From: Neurospora intermedia
Taxonomy: Eukaryota; Ascomycota; Sordariomycetes; Sordariales; Sordariaceae
DNA: 64,000 nucleotides
Assembly: GCA_037102815.1 (NCBI GenBank)
Contig: BTPP01000004.1
Span: forward strand, 124,001-188,000
Reading direction: 5' to 3'
The notes under the pieces were generated by a model. That model did no database searches, was not told the DNA's origin, and was given only the letters and a program-made list of their open reading frames with translations. The number at the start of each line of letters is the position of its first letter. Positions within the stretch are counted from its first letter, which is position 1. Of the stretch, positions 20,688 through 31,262 are shown in pieces. The position numbers and the translations under genes are program-made.

Positions 20688-21992
20688 TCACTCGGTAGAA
20701 GTACTGGGCCAATCGTCGGTCCAATTCCACTCAAGATCGTCAGGATCCGTCATCGCCTTTGGAGGTGTGTACTGACCCGTCATCAAAGCCGGCCACAGCC
20801 GATCAATGCGATGGCAGCGGTCCTCGAGTTCCTGGGGGATAGGTACTCCGATAGGAACAGCATCGATTTTAGTTTCGCCTGGTCTGCATCGTCTGTGGTA
20901 GGGGTCGTAGTAGACGGTAGGGACCATCTCCGTTTCGTCTTCTGCGTTGCCGGTTTCCGTCCTGGTTGTGGTTGTTATGCCGCCGCCACCGCCATACCGA
21001 TAGATGTAAAACTCGGACGCCAACTTCTTTCTCCGCTCAAGTTGGTAGAAAATGCCGGTCGCCGGACCGTCACCACTACGAATGCAGTTGTGCGGGTCCC
21101 AGGACTGGGCACGGAGAGCCAGCATAGTGTCAGTGTTGTAGTGGGTACTTGCACCTGCACCTGAGCATGAGCCCGTACCATGGGCAGCGGTTACAGTACC
21201 GGAGCAGCCCGTTGATAACAGGGTTTTGACGTCCATGTTGAACATGGCTTCGGACGTAGAGGCAAAAACGTAGGCCACTACAAGCCAGCGACCCGTCAGC
21301 TGCTTTCCATCCCCCTTGACGCTCCGCTGCGAGAACATCTTCCGCTGGGCGCATCGGAGGTTGGTGAACCGTTCTAGGTCACTTTTTCCGACTTGGAAGC
21401 ATATGGCTGGTCCCAATTCGAAGTTGGGGATTTCGTAAGAGGTCCAGTTTGCTAGGGCGGCGGTGTCTGTAAGGTTCGCGTTATCGTCAATGTTGGCAGA
21501 AGAGGATGACGAGGAGAGAAAGTGCTCAAGCTCTTGAAGCTGCTGGTCTAGGTCGACAAAGAAGTGACGGAGTTGAATGTGCCACTCCATGTTCCTCGGC
21601 ACATCAACTCGAAACATTGCGGGTTCCCGGGAGACGTGGACGGGGTAATGGAAAGATTCGATGTAGTACTTGAATCGAGTTATGTTTGTCGTAGGTGGCT
21701 GCCTGAGTGTGCCCGGGGTGAGATTGGCAATGGTCGGGACATCAAAATCTTCTTGATGTACGTGTAGCGCAACATCAGGACCAAAACGCACATCGTTGTT
21801 CAGTATGGGGTAGTGATTAGATGTGGTCGATGCAACACCGTCAACGACAATCTGGGGGCACTTGGGCTGCTGAACGGTCTCGTGGGCCTTGATTCCACCG
21901 TGGGATGTGGGGCGGTTGTCATCGATAGCTTGTCGGGAGCGAGACATCTTCTGGAGTACAGAGCGACCGGTCCCGACGAAGGATGATAACAT
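20688..21992 (-). CDS. Unrecognised 434-aa protein, paralogue of the 562-aa protein at 11978
   Basis: A single frame of 434 codons starting MLSSFVGTGRSVLQK; Met16 (MSRSRQ) is an alternative start. The alignable core runs from about residue 110 (HYPV) through LRHFFVDLDQQLQELEHFL, ALANWTSYEIP, KMFSQRS, LTGRWLVVAYVFA and NMDVKTLLSTGC to RIDRLWPALMTGQ near the end. It lacks the acidic/Ser-rich extension and the C-terminal hydrophobic helix of the 562-aa copy, and has its own Gly-rich stretch (YRYGGGGGI). No catalytic motif is recognised. The two copies are clearly diverged rather than recent duplicates. Confidence 0.75.
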   Translation of the reverse strand: MLSSFVGTGRSVLQKMSRSRQAIDDNRPTSHGGIKAHETVQQPKCPQIVVDGVASTTSNHYPILNNDVRFGPDVALHVHQEDFDVPTIANLTPGTLRQPPTTNITRFKYYIESFHYPVHVSREPAMFRVDVPRNMEWHIQLRHFFVDLDQQLQELEHFLSSSSSSANIDDNANLTDTAALANWTSYEIPNFELGPAICFQVGKSDLERFTNLRCAQRKMFSQRSVKGDGKQLTGRWLVVAYVFASTSEAMFNMDVKTLLSTGCSGTVTAAHGTGSCSGAGASTHYNTDTMLALRAQSWDPHNCIRSGDGPATGIFYQLERRKKLASEFYIYRYGGGGGITTTTRTETGNAEDETEMVPTVYYDPYHRRCRPGETKIDAVPIGVPIPQELEDRCHRIDRLWPALMTGQYTPPKAMTDPDDLEWNWTDDWPSTSTE

Positions 21993-23613
21993 GACGGGCG
22001 GTGGTCAGATTCTTGGTAGATGGATGTTGATGGTTGACCAAGACACTCGATGCTGAGAGGATAGATCAAAGGAAGGAAATGAAGCGGGGAAAGACGAGCA
22101 GAAGAGGATGTTTATTGGTAATGACAGAGGCGAAACCTTCTGCAGCTCCCTCTCTTGGGGTTTAAAAAATACATGTACACAGCTGCCCGAATATTCCTGG
22201 GTGCATGCTGATGAGCACCTGTGTTTCCTATGCAGATTTTATGGGAGTAACGACGCGGGTGAATCAAGGCGGTAGTTGACTTAGTAGTTCAAAGGCCTGC
22301 AGAAAGCCCTCATGTTCATTTGAGGCATGCTCGCTTCCAACTTTCTGTTGATCGGGCACTCAAGACATGGACTGGCAGTTTGCGTAATATTCGGAGGACG
22401 GAGCGTCGGACATGGACGGAATGAGGACCTGGACATGGTACCTAGCCATTTGAAAGAAAATAGGAGAAAGTTGCAGATGTCAGATATCACGCAACATAGG
22501 TGTCTGCACTCCTGCACCGGAACTGGAATGAATAAATGGGCAACTTGGAATCCTTCGGTTCAAGTTGTTGTTGCGGGCGTCCAGCGCGTTGGTCCAGTCT
22601 CACTGTGTCCCGCGTATGCGTCAGCCATACGTCAGCCCCATAAACAGCCACATCCACCATCATGCTCGAGTAACCAATCAAGAAGCCCGGGAAAGCTGTC
22701 GGTCACGTGCACAGGCGTTCATTTCGCACACCACACAAAAGTGTGCTTTTCAGGATTCAACAACCTGAAGTGGAAGAGCCGTGTCACTAGAGCAATTTTT
22801 CCGAATCTCTTCATCAGCCCAATCTTCAAGTGACAACGAAGGGAATGAAAGTTCAGAGGTCGCCTTGTCTTCCACCACCCGCAACCCGATACAACGGAAA
22901 ACAGAGCAAAAAGCAACGAGCTGAGTTGCCTCGTTGCATAGACTCGAGATACCAGACTTGGACTGTTGTTGGTCTGGCAAATCTTGGTGAGGTCTGAAAT
23001 GCAGGCCGGCAAATGGTGACATGGACGGGAGACCTGAGAGAGGATGTGGAGAGATTTCCAAGTGATCCGACGCAACATCCCATCCGACCAATCTCCAGAG
23101 CCCGAGTCCCGCTTTTTCAGGCAGCTACCTCTATGCCACTGCAGCAAAGGCCACTTTCTCACCCCTGTAAGCGACCGCCGTTGGCCGGCCACGTATTACC
23201 CTGGCAGTGTCCCCGGGCTCTGTTGATCGGGTGTGCAGAACCGTAACAGTTCTGGTGGTAGTCGCACCCGATTTCTGTTAGTGACTTGCACATCCCCTTC
23301 GCAAAGCCATCTGGTTGGCCAAGAGAATCCCTGCAGCGGGAAAAAGAGGGGGCAGAGGAAGCGTACATGAACCCGGGCCACCCCAACCCCAAGCCAGTGT
23401 CTTCTTCAGTTCTCCCGCTCCCCATCTTTATTCCTTCCTTTTCGTGTGACAGGCGGGGCTCCCTTTCTATGAGCACGGTCCAGTCAGAGCCCTTCTTCCC
23501 GTCCTCCACTTTTGACGTCGTCTCGTCCCTTTCAGCCTTTCAGGTTCCCGTCCTTCCATTCCGTCTTGCCATATCCATCCCGTCACCACCTCCAACCTCC
23601 AACCTCCACCACC
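21993..23613. other. Intergenic, no supported gene
   Basis: Several overlapping frames of 70-160 codons on both strands, none with recognisable domains, consistent splice sites or a preferred register. The region before 22140 is probably the 5' region of the 434-aa gene. The last few hundred bases likely serve as promoter for the gene starting at 23614. Confidence 0.4.
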
Positions 23614-26579
23614 ATGGTCAACTCGGCGCCCCATACACCACAATCGTCGCATCAATTGGGCAACGACGACAACAACGACCCCGATACTCAAGTATCACCC
23701 ACACAGCCGGTGTCCTTCTCACGGTCAGTACCCTAATGGCCGCCGAGTGATACCACCATAGCCTCTTGCTGGTGCATCCCTCCGTCCGTTGGGGTGTCGC
23801 TTCTCGCGCTGACTCGCAGTGCGCAGAAGACGATCATGGCCGATCCTAGGTTTTGTTCATATCAACCCCCATTCCCTCCCTCCATCCCCCTTTGCCCTCT
23901 TACCCTCCCCGATTCATGCGGTCCTGGGTGCTGTGCATTTCCCCGAATGCATGGCCGATCCAGTCTCTTTCCTGACGACTGTGGCTTGAAACACGCGTTC
24001 TATGGGTCGAAAGCCATAAAAACTTGCCAACTCCTACTCGTCAGGCACATGCCTGCTGAAAGGACTGGGGCTTCTCGGCAGGGCCGCGGGCAGAGACCGG
24101 TGCTTATCCCACTGGTGTCTGCTGTCTTGCCTCCCGTTCATAGAATTCCTGCCGATAGCTACAGTCGACACGCGAGAGCGGTGGGGCCGTCCCCTTTCTG
24201 CCCACCTCCCCGATTCGCCGCGGTCCTGGTGCTGTGTATCCCTCGGGATGCATGGCCAGTACCGTTCTTTCCGGTCGATGCAACTTGAAGCCGTGTGTAT
24301 CTACGGTCGAGAAGCCGTCAAAACTTGCCAAGTTCTACTCATCAGGTGGTGCACAACCTGTTGAAAGGACTGGGGCTTCTCGATAGGGCCGCGGGCGGAG
24401 ATGCTGCAGTTCGTGGCTTCTCTGCTGTCTTGCCTCCCAGTCGTAGTGAACCAAGCCGACAGTTGCATCTTCACGAGAGAGCGGCAGGGCCGTCCCCTTC
24501 TGCCCCCCCTCCAATTCGCCACGGCCTGACGCCATATGTCCATTTTGGTCTATGAGCGGTCCAGTCTCTTTCCTGCCGTTTGTAATTCGAAACACGCGTT
24601 CCATGGGCCGGGAAGCCGTAAAAATATGCCAACTCCTACTCATCAGGTACGCCTGTTGAAAGGACTGGGGCTTCTTTGGCAGGGCCGCGGGTAGAGAGGC
24701 TGCTTCCAGGGGCAGTGGCCTTTCTACTGTCTTGCCTCCCGTTCATGGAATTCCTGCCGAGAGTTGCAGATTGACACGCGAGAGCGGCAGGTCGCTCGTT
24801 TCAACTTGCAGTGCCCAAGCTTGCCTGATACTTCTGACTGACGGCTTGCTTGATAGTGCCCATGGGTTCTACGGCGACGACATATCGACTGCGTCTGGTG
24901 CAGAAAACCATGACCAAGATTGCATGATAGACCTCGTCGCGCGCCCGGGTCAGGCTAGTTGGGAGGTTGAAGGTCTCGCTCGACACACCCCCGACTTGAA
25001 GCTGGATTGTTTCGTTGACACGACCGACCGGACCGCGTTCTTTTCACTTCGCGGCCAATGCACCCTCAAGACCGGCACTCCCGCCCATGTTTCACTGTTT
25101 CTGTTCATCTATCCGGAAGATATTCAGTCCCTGGAAGTATCATACACTTCAAGCCCGCTTCCACATACCGAGGAGCAGGAAGCAGTACCTGATATGGACA
25201 GGTTCATCCGTCTGCGCTTCATCATGACACAGCCGCCCAGTTTGGTGGCGCCCAAGCATCGGCCTCTTCAACCAAAACACCGCTCCGAAGCCCTGTTTGA
25301 TGCCCTACAATCCCTGGCTACAGTCAAAGATATTTCCTTTTACTTGGATCCGTCCTCCTTGCCAATCGAGATCCAGACACAGCTGGCCTGTCTCCCATCT
25401 ATCTTTTCGTCTGCCAACATTCACAGTCGACCAAGAACTCACGTGAATCGTGCATCTCTTGTAAGACTGTACGGCGGTGCTGGCGGGCAGATTGTCAACC
25501 CAGGGACTACGGCATGCGAAGCCACCCACCAAGAGACGGACGAGGCTGGGCCAACCAATTCTACGCATGCCACCTCTGGTGTGCTTCAAGATGCTGCGCA
25601 AACATCAACTGCAACTCAGACGCGCAAACGATCAGCAAGCGCAAGCGGATTCTTGCCTCCCTACCTCAATCGCCATGATGAACGCGACATCGCAAGTTCA
25701 AGCAACCACCGATTCGAATCGGCACAGGAGAACGCCTCCCCGAGTCAGGAGTCAACGCAATTCTCCCCCACACCGGGTATGTTCCCCCAGCCTAAGCTTG
25801 CACCACATCCATGGCACCGAAGCACCCACTAAAAAACTTCCTCCACAGATCGAAACGGAAAGCGCCCACGACTCGCAACGCCCTCCGACCTCGACTTGCC
25901 CTCTCTCCCGCCCACACCAACTGCTGCCGACTTTTTGGAAGCGTCGACAGACCCTTCAAAATTTTACACCATCAGGCAACAGTTCCTCACCCGTATCGCA
26001 GCCCTTGAAACGCGTAACGAACAGCTCCTTACCCGCAACGTGGCCCTTGAAGCGCGCGTCGAACATTCTTCAAAGCTGGAAGACTGGTTCAGGCTGGAAG
26101 TCCGTCAGCGTGTCGGCGGTGAGGTAACCCGTCAGCTTGACAAGCTGCATAAAAAGACGGGTAGGAAGTGGGAGGAAGAAATTAGGCAGGAAGTGCGGGA
26201 TCAGATCACCGAGGATGTGAAGGAGGAACTCTATGAAGACGCAACGAAGCAGGTGCTGAGGAGGATGGCGACGGTATTGGTGGAAGCGGTGGACGGGAGT
26301 GGGTGGCTTGTCCCTGGAAGCACTGCTTGTGAAAATCTTTTGTCGCGTTCCGTCGTGCCTGGTGAAAACGCTCTTTACGCCGCCGTCGCCGATGTGCAAA
26401 AGACCCATGCTGAGGAAATGAGCGAGGAGGAGATGGCTAGGGTGATGGATTACTTGGAGCAAAACCCGCTGAGCGCGGTTAAGTACAACGCTTGTGGGGA
26501 GACGATGAGGAGGTACTTTGTTGGGCAGTGGAAAGCTGATACGAGGCAAAAGAGGTCGTGGGGAGTAGCGAGGTGGTAG
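23614..26579 (+). CDS. Unrecognised coiled-coil protein, three-exon model
   Basis: The secure part is 24924-26579. Exon 2 ends at 25776, the intron is 25777-25848 (GTATGT to CCACAG, 72 nt), and exon 3 (25849-26579) opens with DRNGKRPRLATP, a basic nuclear-signal-like motif. It continues as a long coiled coil (about residues 380-500: FLTRIAALETRNEQLLTRN onward). The N-terminal half contains a beta-rich-looking block (CFVDTTDRTAFFSLRG, then RLRFIMTQPPSL) that I associate with uncharacterised fungal proteins. Upstream, exon 1 at 23614-23723 (MVNSAPHTPQSSHQL) ends in phase 2. It fits the acceptor TTGATAG at 24851-24856, giving a 586-aa product and a 1.1-kb intron. Its donor GTCAGT is weak. Without it, translation would start at the ATG at 24924. 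Confidence 0.6.
23887..24790 (+). repeat. About three tandem copies of a 300-bp unit
   Basis: The marker GGTCGA...AAGCC...AACTTGCCAA begins at 24005, 24305 and 24605, an exact 300-bp period. A partial copy lies upstream from about 23887 (CTCCCCGATTC...ACGCGTTCTATG). Shared landmarks in each unit are GGACTGGGGCTTCT, GGGCCGCGGG, CTGTCTTGCCTCCC and GAGAGCGG. Copies are diverged by point changes and small indels. The array lies in the presumed first intron, or promoter, of the coiled-coil gene. Confidence 0.8.
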
Positions 26580-27136
26580 CCTGGGAAAACGGAGAGCCTG
26601 GTCAGTGCCGATCATCAGGCCAATAACTACTCAACGACACTCCCGGCACACCTAAATGATTGATGACGTTTCCCTCTTCTCCTCAAAATCGATGACATGC
26701 CTGACCTTGTCGTGTGTTGTTTGCTGCAGTGTCGTCTCGTTACTCTGTTTACGTTATCTTGTTCATACGTGCCCTGCCCCTTTGTGCAAGTGATGATCCC
26801 ATACTCTCTGGGTTATGTTTATATGTTGAAAAGACAGCAAAGGCCGGGGCCCGCAGAGCATTCATTTTGCGCGCCGTGTTTGCCCTCCATTTTCCACGGG
26901 AACCCTTTTTCAGTGACACCTTTCCAATTCACACTTTTGATTTGTAAATGTCTTCCAAACTTAGCTAACGCTACCTCTGCATCCCACATTCCACATCCTA
27001 TTCCCTCACGCATCCCCACTCAACCGTTCAACCTCTTCCATCCCTAACCCAAACGGAAATCCTACCTACCTACCTACCTCTACCTACCTCCCGAGATACA
27101 TGAATGAACCGAGTCCCTTCAATCGACCCGTTAGAC
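26580..27136. other. Intergenic between convergent genes
   Basis: This 557-bp stretch separates the 3' ends of the coiled-coil gene (plus) and the 560-aa gene (minus). It contains a TACC microsatellite at 27062-27090 and no supported coding sequence. It should hold both transcription ends. Confidence 0.5.
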
Positions 27137-28819
27137 TCAGTCATCCAACTCCCACCCCAACACCCCTCCTTCCCAATCAAACACCTGTCTCATCAAATGC
27201 TGCGGTCCCCATCTTATATTTCGATCCTCAAAATCCGCTCCTGTTTTCCAATCGATCGTTCCGTGACTGATTAACCACCCTTGCGCCCTCGACGACGGGC
27301 GAAAGTGGAACCCGTTTGGGTCGTGGGAGCCTATGTTTCTGCATAAGCGGGGATGGCGGAAGGGTTTCACTTTTGGGTTTTGGTTTTGGTTGTGGGGGGT
27401 TTTAAAGAAGGAGGATTTGTGATGGAAGTAGTGCCGGTGGGCGGTGTCGAAGAGGGATTTGACTGGTGGGAGACATGGAAGAGGCGAGGTGTGCGAGGAG
27501 AAGGGTATATAGGACGATGCAAAAGCTGCTTTAACGAATAAATCCGGGAGGGCGTCGCATGTGGCAGCATTCAGGCGGAACGTGCGAGCGAGAAAGGCAC
27601 GCAGAAGGTCTTGTCGGAGGGAGTGGGCGAAGCGGCAGGCTGGGAAGGTGTCGAGGTGGTAGTCTCTGAAGTCGGAGTTGATGGAAGGGGAGTTGGAGGG
27701 AGTTCCGGTGAGGAGAAGAAAGCCGGGGCGAAGAGAATCTGGAGGGTGTGGAGGGTCGGCGGCAGCGGAAACGGGTTCAGGATTGGGAATGGAAGGGTCA
27801 CTGGGACTTGTACCAACCAAGGAAATACCATCGCTAGTAGTATCTCTCGCAGGGTCATCCTCGGCCCCATTTCCTGAGCCCAAGAGTCGTATTTGATCCG
27901 CGGACCAATCCCAAACAATGTCAGCAAGCCGAGGAACGTCCACCACGTTGTTCCTTTTGTGTACTTGATCTTCTTGCCAGCTTGTGTCCGCCTGGCAGTC
28001 GTAGCCGGGACAAAGGGGGCGATATGGGGCAGAACAAGTAAGAAGCTCCTCTTCGTTCAAGGGTTGGGCCCATGCTTGGAGAAGAGCAGGCTCAACCCGC
28101 TGTTGAGCAGCGCGCAGAATGACGTTGATCCATTCGTATCCGGTGTGTGCATCGGGGTGTTTACCGTTGAGAACGGAGAAAATGGGGCAGGTGCAGAGGG
28201 CGGTGTTGGCTGGCTGGGGCTCAGATGAGGAGGGCGGGTCAGAGAGAGGTGGTGAAGAGAGGTAGACGTCCGCGCCATCGGACAAGAGTTGGCCGAGGTT
28301 CCAAAGCCAATGGGACATCAAGTCCACGGACGGCTTATGCTTGACTAGTTCCTGGGTCGTGAACTGAGGACAAGCCATCCAAAGAATCTTCTTACCCAGC
28401 TTGTACTGATCATAGGGATCGTCAGCACGATCTGGTCTGCCCATGTGTCTGTAGGCAGTCATTGCAGCGAAGGCCTCGACTACTCGAACCCAATTTGCAT
28501 TGAGCGTCAAACGGCGGACGGCAGGTTGGAAGATGTCATCGATTTCTTGTTCAGACAAATCCAAACCATACTTGTTGGCTGCGGTAATACCCAAGTTGGT
28601 TAGCTGGGTGTCGAGAAGAGTGTACGCTGGACGAGGCCGTTCGTCAGGCGATAGCCGGTTCCACCCAAGATCCGGGGCGGATGCGGTCTTGATGAAGTTG
28701 TCGAGACAGCGGGCTTTACAGTTGGTGCAAATGTCGGCGCAAGGACGGATGTAATCTTTAAGGAAGAGGAGGTAGGCTTGCGGGTCGTCGGAGAGGTAGA
28801 GAAAGACTGGAGAGGCCAT
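27137..28819 (-). CDS. Unrecognised 560-aa protein with C-x2-C-x3-C cluster (paralogue at 43271)
   Basis: An intronless frame of 560 codons starting MASPVFLYLSDDPQAY. The first about 180 residues align closely with the gene at 43271-44941: YLSDDPQAYLL, LKDYIRP, DIC-x2-CKARCLD-x-FIKTASAP, WNRL, LGITA, FQPA-x-RRLT, AMTAYR. The cysteine group near residues 33-40 could bind a metal, but only one such cluster is visible. The centre is variable and Pro/Ser-rich. The C-terminal region has WGPQHL, matching WGPEKC in the paralogue. No signal peptide or membrane segment. I know of no function for this fungal family. Confidence 0.8.
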   Translation of the reverse strand: MASPVFLYLSDDPQAYLLFLKDYIRPCADICTNCKARCLDNFIKTASAPDLGWNRLSPDERPRPAYTLLDTQLTNLGITAANKYGLDLSEQEIDDIFQPAVRRLTLNANWVRVVEAFAAMTAYRHMGRPDRADDPYDQYKLGKKILWMACPQFTTQELVKHKPSVDLMSHWLWNLGQLLSDGADVYLSSPPLSDPPSSSEPQPANTALCTCPIFSVLNGKHPDAHTGYEWINVILRAAQQRVEPALLQAWAQPLNEEELLTCSAPYRPLCPGYDCQADTSWQEDQVHKRNNVVDVPRLADIVWDWSADQIRLLGSGNGAEDDPARDTTSDGISLVGTSPSDPSIPNPEPVSAAADPPHPPDSLRPGFLLLTGTPSNSPSINSDFRDYHLDTFPACRFAHSLRQDLLRAFLARTFRLNAATCDALPDLFVKAAFASSYIPFSSHTSPLPCLPPVKSLFDTAHRHYFHHKSSFFKTPHNQNQNPKVKPFRHPRLCRNIGSHDPNGFHFRPSSRAQGWLISHGTIDWKTGADFEDRNIRWGPQHLMRQVFDWEGGVLGWELDD

Positions 28820-29109
28820 GGTGTATGTGTTTGCTCAGTGATAGGACTGGGGTGCGGTCCGTTGAATGGTGGTCGATGGGGGTGTGCAGAACAAATCGAA
28901 CTGCAGGGCTGCTACGGGCGACCATTTATGCTGAGAAAGCAGCTCGAGATTGGCGGTAGGGCTCGTCATTGAGTGTTAGGTTGGTTGGGGATATTCATCG
29001 ATGTGAATTGTCTGTGATTGCGAGGTGTGCTTGATCACCGCCATGACTCGTCATCACAACTCGAGTGAATAAGTGCATTGACCCACGATGCCTCACGGCC
29101 TTTCCCAGC

Positions 29110-29838
29110 TCAAGCGTCCTCGACACCCTTTCCTTCCAACGCCCTCCTCCTCCTAATCTCAAATCCCTCCAAGATGGTCTCCCTCTGCTCCTTGTGAGTG
29201 AAATTCAACTTGAGTTCTTCCGTCTCTCCCCCTTGACCCTCAACCATCATTCTTTCCGCTTTACACTCCTCCTCGGTCGCCCACACAAACCTCACATGCT
29301 CATTCGGATCCATCACGACCTTGGGCAAGCCCTTCCACTTCCCATCCACCACGTTCCCATCCGTTTCCTCTTCCGCACCAGACCCCTCATCAACTTCCAC
29401 CTCGACACTAATCTTCATCACCACCTTCCCACTCCTCGTCAAAAACACCTGCGGCTTTTCCTGTCCACCAACCTGACAAACCATTCTCTTGGGCAGAAGC
29501 CCGGCCTCCTCCCACATTTCGCGGGCAACACCATGCAAGAAGGACTCGTCTTCGGGATCGCAGGCGCCGCCAGGGATTTCCCAGCGCAGAGGCATCGAGT
29601 CGTGCGGGGCGCGTTGGAGGAGGAGGATGCGGTCTAGGGCGTCGGGTGCGGATTGGGAGAAGACGAGGGCTCCGCCGGCGATGGCTTGGGGACGGATATG
29701 TGTAGAGGGATTTGCGCTGCCTTCGAACTTGAGAGGGGTGGAGAGGAAGTGGGAGATGGGGTGGTTGAGGTGGGTGGCGGACGGGGAGATGGAGAAGGTG
29801 AAGCCACCTTGCGGAAGGGGGCGGGGAAGGGGGGCCAT
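29110..29838 (-). CDS. Nudix hydrolase family protein
   Basis: Start chosen at the ATG at 29838 (MAPLPRPLPQGG), giving 242 aa. The frame is open further upstream, but that extension looks like leader sequence. A Nudix box lies at residues 90-114: GGACDPEDES...REMWEEAGLL, a REx2EExG signature with one extra residue between the first Gly and the first Glu. The preceding GGALVF and ILLLQRAP are typical of the fold's first strands. Nudix enzymes hydrolyse nucleoside diphosphates linked to another group; the substrate cannot be told from sequence. The C-terminal half carries acidic insertions. No targeting signal is obvious, so probably cytosolic. Confidence 0.88.
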   Translation of the reverse strand: MAPLPRPLPQGGFTFSISPSATHLNHPISHFLSTPLKFEGSANPSTHIRPQAIAGGALVFSQSAPDALDRILLLQRAPHDSMPLRWEIPGGACDPEDESFLHGVAREMWEEAGLLPKRMVCQVGGQEKPQVFLTRSGKVVMKISVEVEVDEGSGAEEETDGNVVDGKWKGLPKVVMDPNEHVRFVWATEEECKAERMMVEGQGGETEELKLNFTHKEQRETILEGFEIRRRRALEGKGVEDA

Positions 29839-30535
29839 TGTGATTTGGATGAAAGAGTCCGAGTGTGGTACGTAGTGACAAAGGGATATGGAATTGGTTT
29901 GTGTTTGTAGGAGTTGATGTTGATTTGAAGCTTGGTGTTGAATGTTTGTCATTGGGCGCGGCGTCATCCTGGCCGCTGAGAATGGGTGGTCCCGGCAGGC
30001 AGCAGTGACAGCCAACCTCAAAATTGTTAGTGTAACCCACCCCCGCGACCCACCATCACCTTTAACCAAACCAACTTTTTGATTCTACTTCATTTCAGTT
30101 CATTCTCAACCTCATGTCATCATCTGCTATGTCAAGACAGCAACCGCCAACAATTCCACCCAGGCAAGCCAGGCCCAGCCAAAGGAGTCCGTCCATTGAA
30201 ACAAGGGGGCCATCATCGTCACAAGCGGCCTCTGATTCGCTCGCACTGACGCACCCCGTTCATCTCAGGGGACTCCTTGGCTGTCACGGTAGCGTGCCAC
30301 TGGCAGCCCAAACCCTTGGAATTTGGAGGCTCATAAGCTCCCTTGTCCATATCGACCCCTGGATTATGGGTTTGATCTCCGCTCGACTGCGCTCTTGTGG
30401 CGTCGCACCTTTTGGGCGAATGTGACCGTGTCGGGGATTTTTACGGAATCTGAAGACGGCCCAAGATGGAAGTTCGTTAGGTTAGGATGGGTTCGGAGGT
30501 TCTTCACTAGGTCGAATTGGGTTGGTTGTTGGTGA

Positions 30536-30567
<32 letters not shown>

Positions 30568-31262
30568 GGATGGATTCGGGATGGGATGCCTAGGTACTAG
30601 TCTGGTGGTATTCGACGGAAGAGGAGATATCCGATGAGATTCCGGATATGAACCAGCTACGTCCGCTATTGCAGTCCATTCATCTATGGTCAATTTCATT
30701 CGGGTAGCATGCCATGGGTTGCCATGTGGTATTCTCGATTCTGGGCTGTCACAGTCAATAGCTCTCGGCATCCGGTAGACGAGAGGCAGTCCTCCACCCA
30801 CCTCACACAATCCCTTTCCTGGTACCAAACATACCGACCTAGAAGATTCATGATCTCGTATTGTGAACTTCTTCTATTGTTTTCCTCTTTTCGTTTTTTA
30901 TCTTGTTATTCTTTACTTCTTCCATTTTCATTTCCTTCTTTCTTTACCGGCCACAATACCTCTTCCCGTCTGTTACTCTGGGGCCGGGCCGAAGTGGTGG
31001 AGCGAAGTGACTCGGATATCTCAACCTCATCCCGTCAAGACCGCACGCAGTCAACGATCAACATTCTAGGTTGACTTTTTCATTCACTTGATCATCATAG
31101 TACGCAGGTCGTTACTCACTGTCTTTTCTGGAATTTCCTTGTTTCATGCTTAACCAAGATCGGCCTGTCTTTTCCTTCTTTCGTTCTTAATCCAATTTTC
31201 TCTATCTTGGATATTCCATGCCAACCAATCTGCGATAACGCTTTGAGCAACCAGCTGCCGTC
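29839..31262. other. Intergenic between divergent genes; CAG-type repeat
   Basis: Holds the promoters of the Nudix gene (minus) and the aspartic protease gene (plus). A plus frame at 30114-30425 (MSSSAMSRQQPPTIPP) is Pro/Ser-rich and might be a small gene, but nothing corroborates it. A pure CTG tract of nine units lies at 30541-30567; on the minus strand it reads as polyGln in a 154-codon frame that lacks other support. Confidence 0.4.

Noticed and set aside
22719-23192. Minus frame of 157 codons
   Set aside because: Several other frames of similar size overlap it, with no domain, no consistent start and no splice signals.
29408-30040. 210-codon frame overlapping the Nudix gene
   Set aside because: It is a shifted reading of the Nudix coding sequence and upstream leader, full of Pro/His/Arg runs typical of an out-of-frame shadow.
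30364-30828. Minus frame with a polyGln tract
   Set aside because: The tract is a CTG microsatellite; the rest of the frame has no conserved features and lies in a shared promoter region.
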